In this document: positions 26,104 to 36,469 of the stretch, in pieces | Position numbering within the stretch: position 1 is the stretch's first letter | How the letters are laid out: each line of letters begins with the position of its first letter | From: Streptomyces sp. WZ.A104 | GTDB taxonomy: Bacteria; Actinomycetota; Actinomycetes; Streptomycetales; Streptomycetaceae | Direction: 5' to 3' | Assembly: GCF_002382885.1 (NCBI RefSeq) | Contig: NZ_NWVL01000032.1 | Location: 20,526-84,525, forward strand | Length of the DNA: 64,000 nucleotides | The notes under the pieces: generated by a model | Told to the model about the DNA's origin: nothing | The model's database searches: none | What the model saw: only the letters and a program-made list of their open reading frames with translations | Made by a program: the position numbers and the translations under genes

Positions 26104-27120
26104 TCACTCCGATGACGGTGCGGGCGCCTGTGGCGGCACCGAGCCGGGTGCGCCCGGGTCGGCGGGCGCCACATCGCGCAGCAGATGCGTGAAGGCGCTC
26201 TCCTCCAGGATCGGCGTGCCGAACGCCTTCGCCTTCTGCGTCTTGGACGTGGCCGCGTCCGGGTCGTTGGTCACCAGCAGGCTCGTCAGCCGGGACACGC
26301 TGGTCGCCACATGCAGACCGGCCTCCACCGCCCGGTCCTCCAGGAGCTCCCGGTCGATCGAGGTGTCCCCGGAGAACGCCACCCGCATCCCCTGCTTCAG
26401 CGGCATCTCCTTCTCATACCGCCCCGGATTGGGATACGGGCAGGCGGGACGCTTGCGCGAGGGCCGCCAGCTGTTCGGCTGCCGGGAGGGCCGGTACCCG
26501 GCGCGCGGGGCGACGGGGGAGTCGGACCACTCGGTCAGCGGCCGGCACTCCAGCAACGGCAGCCGCACCCCGCCCCGGGCCGCCGCGTGCAGACTCGGCC
26601 GGAACGCCTCGGCCAGCACCCGGGCGTCGTCCAGTGCGTGGTGGGCCTGCTGCTGTACGACGCCGAAGTGCGCGGCGAGCGAGGCGAGCTTGTGGTTGGG
26701 CAGCGGCAGCCGCAGCTCCTTGGCGAGCGCGATCGTGCACAGCCGCTGCTCGACCGGGGCGACCACCGAGGCCCGGGCGTACTCCCGGGCGATCATCGAC
26801 CAGTCGAACGCCGCGTTGTGCGCGACGAGCACCCGGTCCGCGAGCCGCGCGGACAGCTCGGCGGCGACCTCCGGGAAGAGCGGCGCCCCTGCGAGCACGT
26901 CGCTGGTCAGCCCGTGGATCCAGACGGGCCCGGGGTCGCGTTCCGGATTCACCAGCGTGTACCAGTGGTCCTCGACATCGCCCAGGGCGTCCAGCCGGTA
27001 GACGGCTGCGGACACTATCCGGTCGTCGCGGGCGAGTCCGGTGGTCTCCACGTCGACGACCGCGTACCCCTGGGGGTAGGCGGTCGGCCACGGTGCGGCT
27101 GTCTGGCGGTCGTCGAGCAT
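26104..27120 (-). CDS. DEDDh 3'-5' exonuclease with C-terminal BRCT domain
   Basis: A 338-residue protein. N-terminal DnaQ-like exonuclease: AVVDVETTGLARDDRIV (ExoI, D/E), VAHNAAFDWSMIA (ExoII) and AHHALDDARVLAEAF (ExoIII, H-x4-D). The middle (about 190-235) is arginine/proline-rich. The C-terminus MRVAFSGDTSIDRELLEDRAVEAGLHV through LLVTNDPDAATSKTQKAKAFGTPILEE is a BRCT domain. Similar exonuclease-BRCT proteins act in DNA repair or replication editing. The start is ATG 27120; GTG at 27126 is in frame. TATTCT lies eight bases before the ATG, so it may be leaderless. Confidence 0.9.
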   Translation of the reverse strand: MLDDRQTAAPWPTAYPQGYAVVDVETTGLARDDRIVSAAVYRLDALGDVEDHWYTLVNPERDPGPVWIHGLTSDVLAGAPLFPEVAAELSARLADRVLVAHNAAFDWSMIAREYARASVVAPVEQRLCTIALAKELRLPLPNHKLASLAAHFGVVQQQAHHALDDARVLAEAFRPSLHAAARGGVRLPLLECRPLTEWSDSPVAPRAGYRPSRQPNSWRPSRKRPACPYPNPGRYEKEMPLKQGMRVAFSGDTSIDRELLEDRAVEAGLHVATSVSRLTSLLVTNDPDAATSKTQKAKAFGTPILEESAFTHLLRDVAPADPGAPGSVPPQAPAPSSE

Positions 27121-27126
27121 GGTCAC

Positions 27127-27715
27127 AGAGAATACGGGCCGCGACTGACAGTCCCCTATTCGGTGGTCCCCGGGGTGGGTCAGGGGAGGTGAATGAGGCG
27201 TTCCGGAGAGGAGTCGGCGGACGCAGGTCGGGCGTGTCCGGCCGGACCGGTCGCAGATGGGCCGGCCCGTTCGGTGACAGCTCGTCGCCGAGCTGCCGGA
27301 GGTGGGTGTTGGTGTGCAGCGTCAGCCGTTCGAGACTCGGCCGACGGCTGAGGCCGCCGAGGCGCAGGTACCGGGTCTGGCAGGAGTGTGAGGGCTGAAT
27401 CCCGCTCACAGGCACCAGCTCCCGCGCCCGCCCCGCCGCACGGACCCGCTCCACCGCCGCCCGCGCCGCGAACGACGGGTGTGCCGGTCAGCTGCTCCAC
27501 CAGATGCGCGCGGCAGCGGCCGAGGAGGTCCTCGTACAGGCCGAATCAACTTCCGTACCGGACACGAGCGTTCCTCCCCCTCGATGACACGCGCTCCGCA
27601 AATCCTACGGCCCGGACCATTGGCAGAAGGTGCCAAAGGCTGCTGACACCAGGTCTCGCATACTTGTGGGTAACAACGTCTAGCCCTCACCGACCGGCGG
27701 CCCTACGGTGCTCGC
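27127..27715. other. Gene-poor stretch with probable decayed coding sequence and a TTGGCA operator-like palindrome
   Basis: No intact gene in about 590 bases. On the minus strand two short stretches keep protein-like usage in different frames: one reading EDLLGRCRAHLVEQLTG near 27540-27490, the other RRPSLERLTLHTNTHLRQLG near 27350-27290. This fits a frameshifted remnant of an unidentified gene, but confidence is low. At 27620-27636 TTGGCA-GAAGG-TGCCAA is a perfect inverted repeat, 80 bases before the sterol desaturase. Confidence 0.4.
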
Positions 27716-28644
<929 letters not shown>

Positions 28645-28648
<4 letters not shown>

Positions 28649-29325
28649 GCGCCACGGCCCACCGGCCCGCCCGCTCCCGCGCGGCCGAGCGTTTCGCCCG
28701 TCCCGTACTCCTCGCCTTCCTCCTCGTGGCCGCCGCCGACCTGGCCGGGCTCCTCACCGGGGCCGAGACGGCCCACCTGGTCGCCAAACCGCTGCTGATG
28801 CCGCTGCTCGCCGGGTACGCGGCCCTGCGCGGCGCGCCCCGGCTGCTGGTCGCGGCCCTGCTGTTCGGGTGGGGCGGGGACGTCTTCCTGCTCGCCGACA
28901 ACGAGCTGGCGTTCCTGTGCGGCATGGGTTCCTTCGCCGTCGGCCACGTCTGCTACCTGCGGCTGTTCGGCCGCGACCGGGCCCGCGCGCCGCTGGCCAC
29001 CGCGATCGGATATCTCCTCGTCCTGGCCGTCTTCCTTGTCCTGATCTGGCCGGACATCCCCGCGGACCTGCGGATTCCGTTGACCGGCTACAGCCTGCTG
29101 CTCACCGCCATGGCCTGGCGGGCCGGGGTGTTCGGGCCGTACGCGGCGGCGGGCGGGGCGCTCTTCCTGATCTCCGACGCCCTCATCGCCACCGGTATCG
29201 CCGAGTGGCCCCAGCTGCCCGCCCCCGACTTCTGGGTGATGCTCACCTACATCGCCGCGCAGTCCCTGCTCACCCTCGGGGTGCTCACGAAGGGGGCTGC
29301 GGGGCGCGGGATCAGTTCGCCGTAG
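28645..29325 (+). CDS. Lysoplasmalogenase, YhhN family
   Basis: A 226-residue protein with about eight hydrophobic helices. Family motifs: AKPLLMPLLAG, WGGDVFLL (conserved Asp) and SDALIATGIA. YhhN/TMEM86 cleave the vinyl-ether bond of lysoplasmalogens. GTG at 28645 overlaps the desaturase stop, suggesting a shared lipid-remodelling role. The 3' end overlaps the convergent CoA transferase by 14 bases. Confidence 0.88.
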
Positions 29326-30817
29326 GGCCCGTACGCGTACGCCACTCGGGTGCGTCCGCACCGAGGCGTCCCGGCGGGCGTGACCAGTTCGCAGGGCCGC
29401 CGTCGCCGCCCGGGAGCGCCACCGGCGACAGGGCGTGCAGGATCTCGCCCAGCGGACCGGCCGCGGTGGTGGTGAGGTAGGCGGAGGGGTTGTAGGACGT
29501 GCCTACGGAGCCCGCCCGGTCTTCCGCATGGACGTACGACGCGTCCACGGCACGGGCCTCGTCCTGCGCCCCGCCCCCGCCCCCGCGCCCACCGCTCAGC
29601 AGCCATTGCGCGGTCCCCGCCAGGGACGCCCGCAGCAACCGCGTACCGCCCTCCCGGCCCTGTTCCGTCACCGACCGCAGCACCCCCGCCGCCAGCAGAT
29701 AGCCGGTGCCGTGGTCGAGGGCCTGGGCGGGCAGCGCGCCCGGCTCCTGCGGGGTGCCCTCCACCGCCGCGATGCCCGTGGCGACCTGGACGAGGCTGTC
29801 GAAGCCGCGCCGCCCGTGCCACGGCCCCGTCGTGCCCCAGGCCGACAACTGGGCGAGCACCAGGCCCGGGTGGCGCTCGGCCAGTACGTCGGGGGCCAGT
29901 CCGTACGCGTCCAGGGCCCCCGGCCGGTATCCGGTGACGAGGACGTCGGCCGAGGCGAGCAGCTCCTCGAAGACGGCCCGGTCGGAGCGCGTTCCCAGGT
30001 CCAGCCGGGTGGACCGCTTGCCGAACCCCGTGTCGCTGTGCGCGTCCTGACTCTCCGGCAACTGCGGCGCGTCCACCCGCAGCACGTCAGCGCCCAGCAG
30101 GGCGAGCGTGCGGGTGGCGACCGGGCCCGCGATGACCCGGGTGAGATCGAGGACCCGCAGACCGGCGGCGGGGGAGCCGAGGGAGGCGCTCGGGGACGTG
30201 AGCGGGCGCGGCGCCGTCGGGGCGCCCAGCCGGTCCAGGGTCGCCAGGGGGCGGGAGGCGACGGCCGCGCCCTGCGGATGGGCCGTCCACTCCTCCGGTG
30301 ACCTGAGCGCGACGGCCAGGCCGCCCGCCGCGTACACCGTCTCCTCGATCTCCACAGCCTGCCGCTCCGCGAACACCCCGGCCACGGTCTCGGGCGTCGC
30401 GTCCTCGGGCAGCCCCAGGGCGCTCAGCAACCGCGCCCGGTGGTGCGGGTAGTTGGCGTGGGTGCGCACCCAGCCTTCCGCCGTGCGCCAGAACCGGGAG
30501 AGCGGGGCGAAGGAGACCGGCGCCCGTCCGTCGATCCGCAGATGCCGTTCGCTGATGAAGGCCGTCGCCACCGCACCGTCGTCCACTCGCACCCGGGGGA
30601 CCGGTACGCCGCTCCGGTGCGCGGCCAGCTCGGCGGCCGCCAGTGCGCAGACCGCGACGGTCGAACGGGCCAGCTCCATGACGGGCAGCCGCGCGCCCAG
30701 CAGCCCGGCGGGACCGCCCGTGTCCACCCGGTCCAACAGGGCGGGGTCCCCGCCGAGTGCCGCCCAGGGGGTTGCCGCGTCCGGTGCTGATGCGCCCGGT
30801 GCCGATGTGTGCGTCAT
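29312..30817 (-). CDS. CaiB/BaiF family CoA transferase, halves apparently in swapped order
   Basis: A 501-residue class III CoA transferase. The Rossmann-like half, normally N-terminal, comes second here (from about residue 215): GLRVLDLTRVIAGPVATRTLALLGADVLRVD, LVTGYRPGALDAYGL, LSAWGTTGPWHGRRGFDSLVQVATG, and ALDHGTGYLL, whose Asp is likely catalytic. The first half (RFWRTAEGWVRTHANYPHHRARLL, PETVAGVFAERQAVEIEETVYAAGG) resembles the C-terminal part of CaiB. So it looks permuted or a fused half plus full. ATG 30817 has CATAGT six bases before it; a run of in-frame codons further upstream lies in a terminator and is not coding. Confidence 0.85.
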   Translation of the reverse strand: MTHTSAPGASAPDAATPWAALGGDPALLDRVDTGGPAGLLGARLPVMELARSTVAVCALAAAELAAHRSGVPVPRVRVDDGAVATAFISERHLRIDGRAPVSFAPLSRFWRTAEGWVRTHANYPHHRARLLSALGLPEDATPETVAGVFAERQAVEIEETVYAAGGLAVALRSPEEWTAHPQGAAVASRPLATLDRLGAPTAPRPLTSPSASLGSPAAGLRVLDLTRVIAGPVATRTLALLGADVLRVDAPQLPESQDAHSDTGFGKRSTRLDLGTRSDRAVFEELLASADVLVTGYRPGALDAYGLAPDVLAERHPGLVLAQLSAWGTTGPWHGRRGFDSLVQVATGIAAVEGTPQEPGALPAQALDHGTGYLLAAGVLRSVTEQGREGGTRLLRASLAGTAQWLLSGGRGGGGGAQDEARAVDASYVHAEDRAGSVGTSYNPSAYLTTTAAGPLGEILHALSPVALPGGDGGPANWSRPPGRLGADAPEWRTRTGPTAN

Positions 30818-30879
30818 GCACGAACTATGGCACCGGCCGGTCGAGGGGAGGAGAGGCGAGGGGCAAGAGGGGGAGAGGA

Positions 30880-30928
30880 GCGGGGGTGTGTCCCCCGGGG
30901 AGTTCATCCCCGGGGGACACACCCCCGC
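30880..30928. terminator. 21-bp perfect hairpin after the subtilase gene
   Basis: 30880-30900 and 30908-30928 pair over 21 bases with a 7-base loop (AGTTCAT); the arm begins GCGGGGGTGTGTCCCCC. It lies 20 bases past the S8 peptidase stop and before the CoA transferase promoter. Confidence 0.85.
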
Positions 30929-30948
30929 TGACGTGCTGTCGCCCGCTG

Positions 30949-32487
30949 CTACCAGCGCACCGCGTCCAGCGCGTCCACCACTCCGGCCCCGTAGAAGCCG
31001 TTGTAGTGCTTGCCGCCCTCGCAGACCGCGTCGATGACCCCGTCACCGTTGATGTCGTACGGCTCACCGCACGCCTTGGCGTCCGCCTGGAGCGTCAGCA
31101 GCATCTTCACCGCGGCGGGAGAGGCGTAGGGGTGCTTGGACTTGATCAGGGCCACGACGCCCGCGACGTGCGGGGAGGCCATCGACGTACCGGCCTTGTA
31201 GCCGAACTTGCCGTCCGGCAGCGTGGACAGGATCAGCCCGTTGACGGCCGGGGGCTCGGGGGTCTGGTAGACCGTCGAGTCACCGCCCGGGGCCGCCACG
31301 TCGATGATGCCCTTGCCGTAGTTCGAGTACGAGGACTTGAGGCCCTTCGCGCCCGTGGCGGAGACGGTCACGACGCCCGGCAGCATGGTCGGGATGTCCG
31401 GGCAGGCGCTCGGGTCGATCGTCCGGGTGACCGGCTCGGTGTCGTTCGGGCTGGTCTTGTCCTCGATCGCGTCGACCGCCAGATCGTGGCGGGAGTTGCC
31501 CGCGGCGGCGACGTTGACCGTGCCCTTGCGCTCCGCGTACCTCACAGCGCGGGTGAGGGCGTCGACCAGGGCGCCCTGGTCCGGGTCGTTCTTGCAGTTG
31601 AACAGCCACGGGTCGGTGTAGTAGCTGTTGTTGGTCACCTCGACGCCGCGTTCTGCGGCCCAGAGGAACCCGCAGACGACGGCCTCGGTGTAGAAGAACC
31701 CGTCCGGGTTCGACACCTTGATGCCCGAGACCTTGACGCCCGGCGCGACACCGGTCACGCCGAAGCCGTTCTTCGCGGCGGCGATGGTGCCCGCCACATG
31801 CGTGCCGTGGTCGCTCTCGCCCGCCGCCGGACGCCAGGAGCCGGCGGTGGTGTCCGGTGCGCCCGTGACGCAGTTGGCCGACGCGCGGCGGTCGAAGTTC
31901 GGGGCCAGGTCCGGGTGGGTGTCGTCCACGCCCGTGTCGATGACGGCGACCGTCACCCGCTTCGAGCCCAGCGACTTCTCGTGCGCCTTGTCCGCCTTGA
32001 TCGCGGGCAGCGACCACTGGAGGGGCTCCAGCGGGTCCTCGTCGGCCCGCGCTTCCGCTGCGGCGGCCGCCGCCTGCTCGGCGGTGAGCGGCTGCGCTAT
32101 GGCGCCGACGTCCTTGGTGGCCTGCGGCACGATCGGGTTCGTGCGGGTGGCTCCGGCCGACTTCACACCGCGTGCCTTGCGGATCGTGTCGCCGAAGGCC
32201 GGGTTCTGCGAGTGGACGACGATGACGCCGATCTGCTCATAGGCGACGACGACCGTGCCACCTGCCTTGGCGATCGCCTTCTTGACGTGCTTGACGGTGC
32301 CGTGGCCGCCCCGCGTGTTGACCACGTAGGACAGCTTCGGCCCGTCGGTCCGCACGGTCGCGGCGGTCTGCTCGCCGACGGGCGCCGCCGTGGCCGACGC
32401 CGCCGGCAGGAAGCCGAGCGAGGCGGTCAGCGCGAGTCCGAGGGGTACCGCGAGTGCGCGGGTCCGCCTCGATGCCAGATGAGCCAT
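30949..32487 (-). CDS. Secreted S8 family serine peptidase (subtilase)
   Basis: A 512-residue exported preproprotein. Signal peptide about residues 1-35 (ALAVPLGLALTASLGFLPAASATAA). An I9-like propeptide follows (VVNTRGGHGTVKHVKKAIAKAGG, about 52-125). The catalytic triad is visible: Asp184 in VAVIDTGVDD, His227 in DHGTHVAG, Ser435 in GTSMASPHVAG; AAAGNS gives the oxyanion Asn. Family members in Streptomyces degrade proteins outside the cell. Two long intergenic gaps flank it, and it has its own terminator. Confidence 0.93.
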   Translation of the reverse strand: MAHLASRRTRALAVPLGLALTASLGFLPAASATAAPVGEQTAATVRTDGPKLSYVVNTRGGHGTVKHVKKAIAKAGGTVVVAYEQIGVIVVHSQNPAFGDTIRKARGVKSAGATRTNPIVPQATKDVGAIAQPLTAEQAAAAAAEARADEDPLEPLQWSLPAIKADKAHEKSLGSKRVTVAVIDTGVDDTHPDLAPNFDRRASANCVTGAPDTTAGSWRPAAGESDHGTHVAGTIAAAKNGFGVTGVAPGVKVSGIKVSNPDGFFYTEAVVCGFLWAAERGVEVTNNSYYTDPWLFNCKNDPDQGALVDALTRAVRYAERKGTVNVAAAGNSRHDLAVDAIEDKTSPNDTEPVTRTIDPSACPDIPTMLPGVVTVSATGAKGLKSSYSNYGKGIIDVAAPGGDSTVYQTPEPPAVNGLILSTLPDGKFGYKAGTSMASPHVAGVVALIKSKHPYASPAAVKMLLTLQADAKACGEPYDINGDGVIDAVCEGGKHYNGFYGAGVVDALDAVRW

Positions 32488-32863
32488 GGGTTCTCCACAT
32501 CATCCGTGCCGGTCGACCGGACACCTGGCGTGTTCGGTCGCGTACATGACGAGTGAAGCTATCGCTGATCTTCACGAGACATCAACGTTTGCGGGCAAGT
32601 TAGTTCGAAGAGTGACCGATGCGGCCGAATGCGAACGGGTGACTTTCGGGCAACCCGACCCGCCGGGACACGCCCGAGAGGACGAACAGGACACCTCCGG
32701 GAAGACGAACGCACGCAGCCGAGAAGGCGAAAGACGCGGTGAACCGCTTCGTCGCGCCCTCCGTGCCGTTGTCCAGGAGGCACATCACCGTCCCCCGGCA
32801 GCGAGGCCTCCCATGACACCCAACGTCCCCCAGATCACCGCACCCGCGTCGCGAGGAGATTCC
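32488..32863. other. Divergent regulatory region between the subtilase and the symporter operon
   Basis: About 375 bases with AT-richer sequence (32540-32610) than the surroundings, which would be the promoter zone of the subtilase on the minus strand. I see no riboswitch and no strong inverted repeat. In-frame codons upstream of 32864, including an ATG at 32813, continue the DUF485 frame but lack family-like sequence. Confidence 0.4.
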
Positions 32864-33232
32864 GTGGCTACCGATGCACCGCCGCCGCCCGAGGGCAGTA
32901 CGTACACCGGCCCTGTCCAGCCCACGGCGGAGGCGTACCTGGCGGCCCAGGCGAGCGAGGAATTCGCCGACCTGCGCCGCTCGTACCGCTCCTTCGCCTT
33001 CCCGCTCACCGTCGCCTTCGTGACCTGGTATCTGCTGTACGTCCTGCTCTGCAACTACGCGGGCGGATTCATGGCCACCAAGGTCCTCGGCAACATCAAC
33101 GTGGCGCTCGTCCTCGGACTCGCCCAGTTCGCCACCACCTTCCTCATCGCCTGGCTCTACTCCCGGCACGCCGCCGCCAAGCTCGACCCGAAGGCCGAAG
33201 CGATCAAGTTCCGTATGGAGGCCGACGCATGA
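32864..33232 (+). CDS. DUF485 (YjcH-like) membrane protein
   Basis: A 122-residue protein with two transmembrane helices (about 53-76 and 84-108) and the DUF485 pattern FADLRRSYRSFAFPLTVAFVTWYLLYVLL. It is the small partner of acetate-type sodium symporters, as YjcH is of ActP. GTG at 32864 has GAGGAG six bases upstream; an in-frame ATG at 32813 is the alternative. Its stop overlaps the symporter start (ATGA). Confidence 0.88.
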   Translation: MATDAPPPPEGSTYTGPVQPTAEAYLAAQASEEFADLRRSYRSFAFPLTVAFVTWYLLYVLLCNYAGGFMATKVLGNINVALVLGLAQFATTFLIAWLYSRHAAAKLDPKAEAIKFRMEADA

Positions 33233-34872
33233 GCGCCGCCCACGCCGCCGCGTACCCCGCCGTCCAGCTCGCCGCCGACGGGGCGGGCGAGCACCGGCCG
33301 ATGATCATCACACTGTTCGCCGCATTCGTCGTGGCGACCCTCTTCATCACCGTGTGGGCGGGCCGCCAGACCAAGAGCGCCGCCGACTTCTACGCGGGCG
33401 GCCGCCAGTTCACCGGATTCCAGAACGGTCTCGCGGTCTCCGGCGACTACATGTCCGCCGCGTCCTTCCTCGGCATCGCCGGAGCCATCGCCCTCTTCGG
33501 CTACGACGGCTTCCTCTACTCCATCGGCTTCCTCGTCGCCTGGCTCGTCGCCCTGCTCCTGGTCGCCGAACCGCTGCGGAACTCGGGCCGCTACACCATG
33601 GGCGACGTCCTCGCCTACCGGATGCGCCAGCGCCCCGTCCGTACCGCCGCGGGCACCTCCACCATCGTCGTCTCGATCTTCTACCTGCTGGCCCAGATGG
33701 CCGGTGCCGGTGTCCTCGTCTCGCTGCTGCTGGGCATCACCAGCGACTTCGGGAAGATCGTCATCGTCGCCCTGGTCGGCGTGCTCATGATCCTCTACGT
33801 CACCATCGGCGGCATGAAGGGCACCACCTGGGTGCAGATGGTCAAGGCCGTCCTGCTCATCGCGGGCACCCTGCTCATCACCTTCCTGATCCTGCTGAAG
33901 TTCAACTTCAACATCTCCGACCTGCTCGGCACCGCCGCCAGCAACAGCGGCAAGGGCGCCGCCTTCCTGGAGCCCGGCCTGAAGTACGGCGTCGACGGCG
34001 TCTCGAAGCTGGACTTCATCTCGCTCGGCATCGCCCTGGTCCTCGGCACCGCGGGCCTGCCGCACATCCTGATCCGCTTCTACACCGTGCCCACCGCCAA
34101 GGCCGCCCGTAAGTCCGTGAACTGGGCGATCGGCATCATCGGCGCCTTCTACCTGATGACGATCGTGCTCGGATTCGGCGCCGCCGCGATCCTCAAGCCC
34201 GGCGACATCATCGCCTCCAACAAGGCGGGCAACACCGCCGCGCCACTCGCCGCCCTGGAGATCGGCGGCGGCTCCGGGTCCACCGGCGGCGCCATCCTCC
34301 TCGCGGTGATCTCCGCCGTCGCCTTCGCGACCATCCTCGCCGTCGTCGCCGGACTCACCCTCGCCTCCTCCTCGTCCTTCGCGCACGACATCTACGCCAA
34401 CGTGATCCGCAAGGGGAAGGCCACCGAGAAGGAGGAGGTCCGCGCCGCCCGCTGGGCCACCGTCGCCATCGGCATCGTCTCCATCGCGCTCGGCGCGCTC
34501 GCCCGCGACCTGAACGTGGCCGGTCTGGTCGCCCTGGCCTTCGCGGTCGCCGCCTCCGCCAACCTGCCCACGATCCTCTACAGCCTCTTCTGGAAGCGCT
34601 TCACCACGCAGGGCGCCCTCTGGTCCATCTACGGCGGTCTCGCCTCCTCCGTCCTCCTGGTGCTGTTCTCGCCGGTCGTCTCCTCCAAGCCGAGCTCGAT
34701 GTTCCCGAGCGTCGACTTCGCCTGGTTCCCGCTGGAGAACCCTGGGCTGATCTCGATCCCGCTCGGCTTCCTGCTCGGCTGGATCGGCTCGCTGATCTCC
34801 AAGGAGAAGGCCGACACCGACAAGTACGCCGAACTGGAGGTCAAGTCCCTCACCGGCATCGGAGCCCACTGA
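33229..34872 (+). CDS. Solute:sodium symporter, acetate (ActP)-like
   Basis: A 547-residue SSS-family protein with about 13 helices. Family signatures: KSAADFYAGGRQFTGFQNGLAVSGDYMSAASFLGIAG at the start, YVTIGGMKGTTWVQMVKA, GTAGLPHILIRFYTVP, and SSSFAHDIYANVIRKG. ActP imports acetate and similar monocarboxylates with sodium. The DUF485 gene directly upstream supports this. The upper limit of the family length fits. Terminated by a strong hairpin. Confidence 0.9.
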   Translation: MSAAHAAAYPAVQLAADGAGEHRPMIITLFAAFVVATLFITVWAGRQTKSAADFYAGGRQFTGFQNGLAVSGDYMSAASFLGIAGAIALFGYDGFLYSIGFLVAWLVALLLVAEPLRNSGRYTMGDVLAYRMRQRPVRTAAGTSTIVVSIFYLLAQMAGAGVLVSLLLGITSDFGKIVIVALVGVLMILYVTIGGMKGTTWVQMVKAVLLIAGTLLITFLILLKFNFNISDLLGTAASNSGKGAAFLEPGLKYGVDGVSKLDFISLGIALVLGTAGLPHILIRFYTVPTAKAARKSVNWAIGIIGAFYLMTIVLGFGAAAILKPGDIIASNKAGNTAAPLAALEIGGGSGSTGGAILLAVISAVAFATILAVVAGLTLASSSSFAHDIYANVIRKGKATEKEEVRAARWATVAIGIVSIALGALARDLNVAGLVALAFAVAASANLPTILYSLFWKRFTTQGALWSIYGGLASSVLLVLFSPVVSSKPSSMFPSVDFAWFPLENPGLISIPLGFLLGWIGSLISKEKADTDKYAELEVKSLTGIGAH

Positions 34873-34940
34873 GACACCCCCCCCGGGACGCGCCCTGCGG
34901 CCGTCCCCGGGCGAGGCCGTTCGGCGCTTCACCCACCACA

Positions 34941-34984
34941 GCGGCCGGGCCGCGTCGTAGAGTCCTACGACGCGGCCCGGCCGC
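34941..34984. terminator. 20-bp perfect hairpin after the symporter
   Basis: 34941-34960 pairs with 34965-34984 over 20 bases around an AGTC loop, arm starting GCGGCCGGGCCGCGTCG. It lies 70 bases after the symporter stop. Confidence 0.85.
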
Positions 34985-35108
34985 ACCTCGTGGCAAACGG
35001 GCCACCTCGATGTCACCGGTCTCACGTAGTCTCGGAAGAGACGGCGGAAGACGCCGGCCGGAATGAACGACCGCGTCACCGCGGACACCACCGGGGGAGG
35101 GACCCACC

Positions 35109-36098
35109 GTGCTCATCGACACCTACGATCGGGTCGCCACCGACCTGCGCGTGTCACTGACCGACAAGTGCAATCTGCGCTGCACCTACTGCATGCCCGA
35201 AGAGGGTCTCCAGTGGCTCGGCAAGAGCGAGCTGCTCTCCGACGACGAGATCGTGCGCCTGATCCGTATCGCCGTGACCTCGCTCGGCATCACCGAAGTC
35301 CGCTTCACCGGCGGCGAGCCCCTGCTCCGCCCCGGCCTCGTCTCCATCGTCGAGCAGTGCGCCGCGCTCACCCCCCGCCCCCGCATGTCGCTCACGACCA
35401 ACGGCATCGGCCTCAAGCGGACCGCCACCGCCCTCAAGGCCGCGGGCCTCGACCGGGTCAACGTCTCGCTGGACACCCTGCGCCCCGACGTCTTCAAGAC
35501 CCTCACCCGCCGGGACCGCCACAAGGACGTGCTGGAGGGCCTGGAGGCCGCCCGCGAGGCCGGACTGACCCCGGTGAAGGTCAACTCCGTCCTGATGCCG
35601 GGACTCAACGACGACGAGGCCCCCGAGCTGCTCGCCTGGGCGATCGCCCACGACTACGAGCTCCGCTTCATCGAGCAGATGCCCCTGGACGCCCAGCACG
35701 GCTGGAAGCGCGACGGCATGATCACCGCCGGGGACATCCTCGCCTCGCTGCGCACCCGCTTCACCCTGACCGCCGAGGACGACGAGGCCCGCGGATCCGC
35801 CCCCGCCGAGCGCTGGACCGTCGACGGCGGACCCCACCGCGTCGGCGTGATCGCCTCGGTCACCCGCCCCTTCTGCCGCGCCTGCGACCGCACCCGGCTC
35901 ACCGCCGACGGCCAGGTCCGCACCTGCCTCTTCGCCCGCGAGGAGACCGACCTGCGCGGGGCCCTGCGCTCGGACGCCCCGGACGAGGAGATCGCCCGGC
36001 TCTGGAAGCTTGCCATGTGGGGCAAGAAGGCGGGCTCCGGACTGGACGACCCGTCCTTCCTCCAGCCCGACCGCCCGATGTCGGCGATCGGCGGCTGA
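35109..36098 (+). CDS. moaA: GTP 3',8-cyclase MoaA
   Basis: A radical SAM enzyme, first step of molybdenum cofactor synthesis, converting GTP to 3',8-cyclo-7,8-dihydro-GTP (then cPMP with MoaC). 329 residues: the first [4Fe-4S] motif CNLRCTYC near residue 20, FTGGEPLLRPGL, and the second cluster motif CRACDRTRLTADGQVRTC near the C-terminus. It ends in GG, as is needed for activity. GTG at 35109 has GGGAGG. No other Moco gene is in the window. MoaA normally lies apart from the others in Streptomyces. Confidence 0.95.
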   Translation: MLIDTYDRVATDLRVSLTDKCNLRCTYCMPEEGLQWLGKSELLSDDEIVRLIRIAVTSLGITEVRFTGGEPLLRPGLVSIVEQCAALTPRPRMSLTTNGIGLKRTATALKAAGLDRVNVSLDTLRPDVFKTLTRRDRHKDVLEGLEAAREAGLTPVKVNSVLMPGLNDDEAPELLAWAIAHDYELRFIEQMPLDAQHGWKRDGMITAGDILASLRTRFTLTAEDDEARGSAPAERWTVDGGPHRVGVIASVTRPFCRACDRTRLTADGQVRTCLFAREETDLRGALRSDAPDEEIARLWKLAMWGKKAGSGLDDPSFLQPDRPMSAIGG

Positions 36099-36101
36099 GG
36101 C

Positions 36102-36356
36102 TCAGCCGCCCTGGGCGCCGTCCCCGGACTCCCAGTCCTTCAGAGCCACGACGTCCTTGAGGAACCCGCGTACGCCCAGGAACTGCGAAAGGTGCTCCCG
36201 GTGCTCGTCGCAGGCCAGCCAGGTCTTGCGCCGCTCGGGCGTGTGCAGCTTGGGGTTGTTCCAGGCGAGCACCCACACAGCGGCGGCCCGGCATGCCTTG
36301 GCGGAGCAGATCGGGGCACCGGTGGGACTCTCGGCGGACGTCTCGGGAAAGATCAC
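36102..36356 (-). CDS. Small conserved protein with Cys/His residues, function unknown
   Basis: Eighty-four residues: PICSAKACRAAAVWVLAWNNPKLH, RRKTWLACDEHREHLSQFLGVRGF. The C-x4-C and C-x2-H spacing suggests a zinc-ribbon-like fold. It converges with moaA, 3 bases between stops. Common in Streptomyces but uncharacterised as far as I know. Start GTG/ATG at 36356 has a moderate site. Confidence 0.75.
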   Translation of the reverse strand: MIFPETSAESPTGAPICSAKACRAAAVWVLAWNNPKLHTPERRKTWLACDEHREHLSQFLGVRGFLKDVVALKDWESGDGAQGG

Positions 36357-36469
36357 ACCGTCCAGCCTAAGGGCTGTCCCGCGCCCGCCAGGGATCGAGG
36401 GACGGCCCTCAGGTCAGGAAGTCAGGTGCTCCACGAGCTTGCTGACGCATCCCCGGCCGGAGAAAGGGC

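Noticed and set aside
30818..30922. N-terminal extension of the CoA transferase through the hairpin, from ATG 30922
   Set aside because: The added residues are encoded by the 21-bp terminator stem and are not family-like; ATG 30817 with a -10 is better.
33157..35091. Very long minus-strand ORF (over 600 codons) opposite the symporter
   Set aside because: Antisense shadow of the high-GC symporter gene: Gly/Asp/Gln-rich with no fold.
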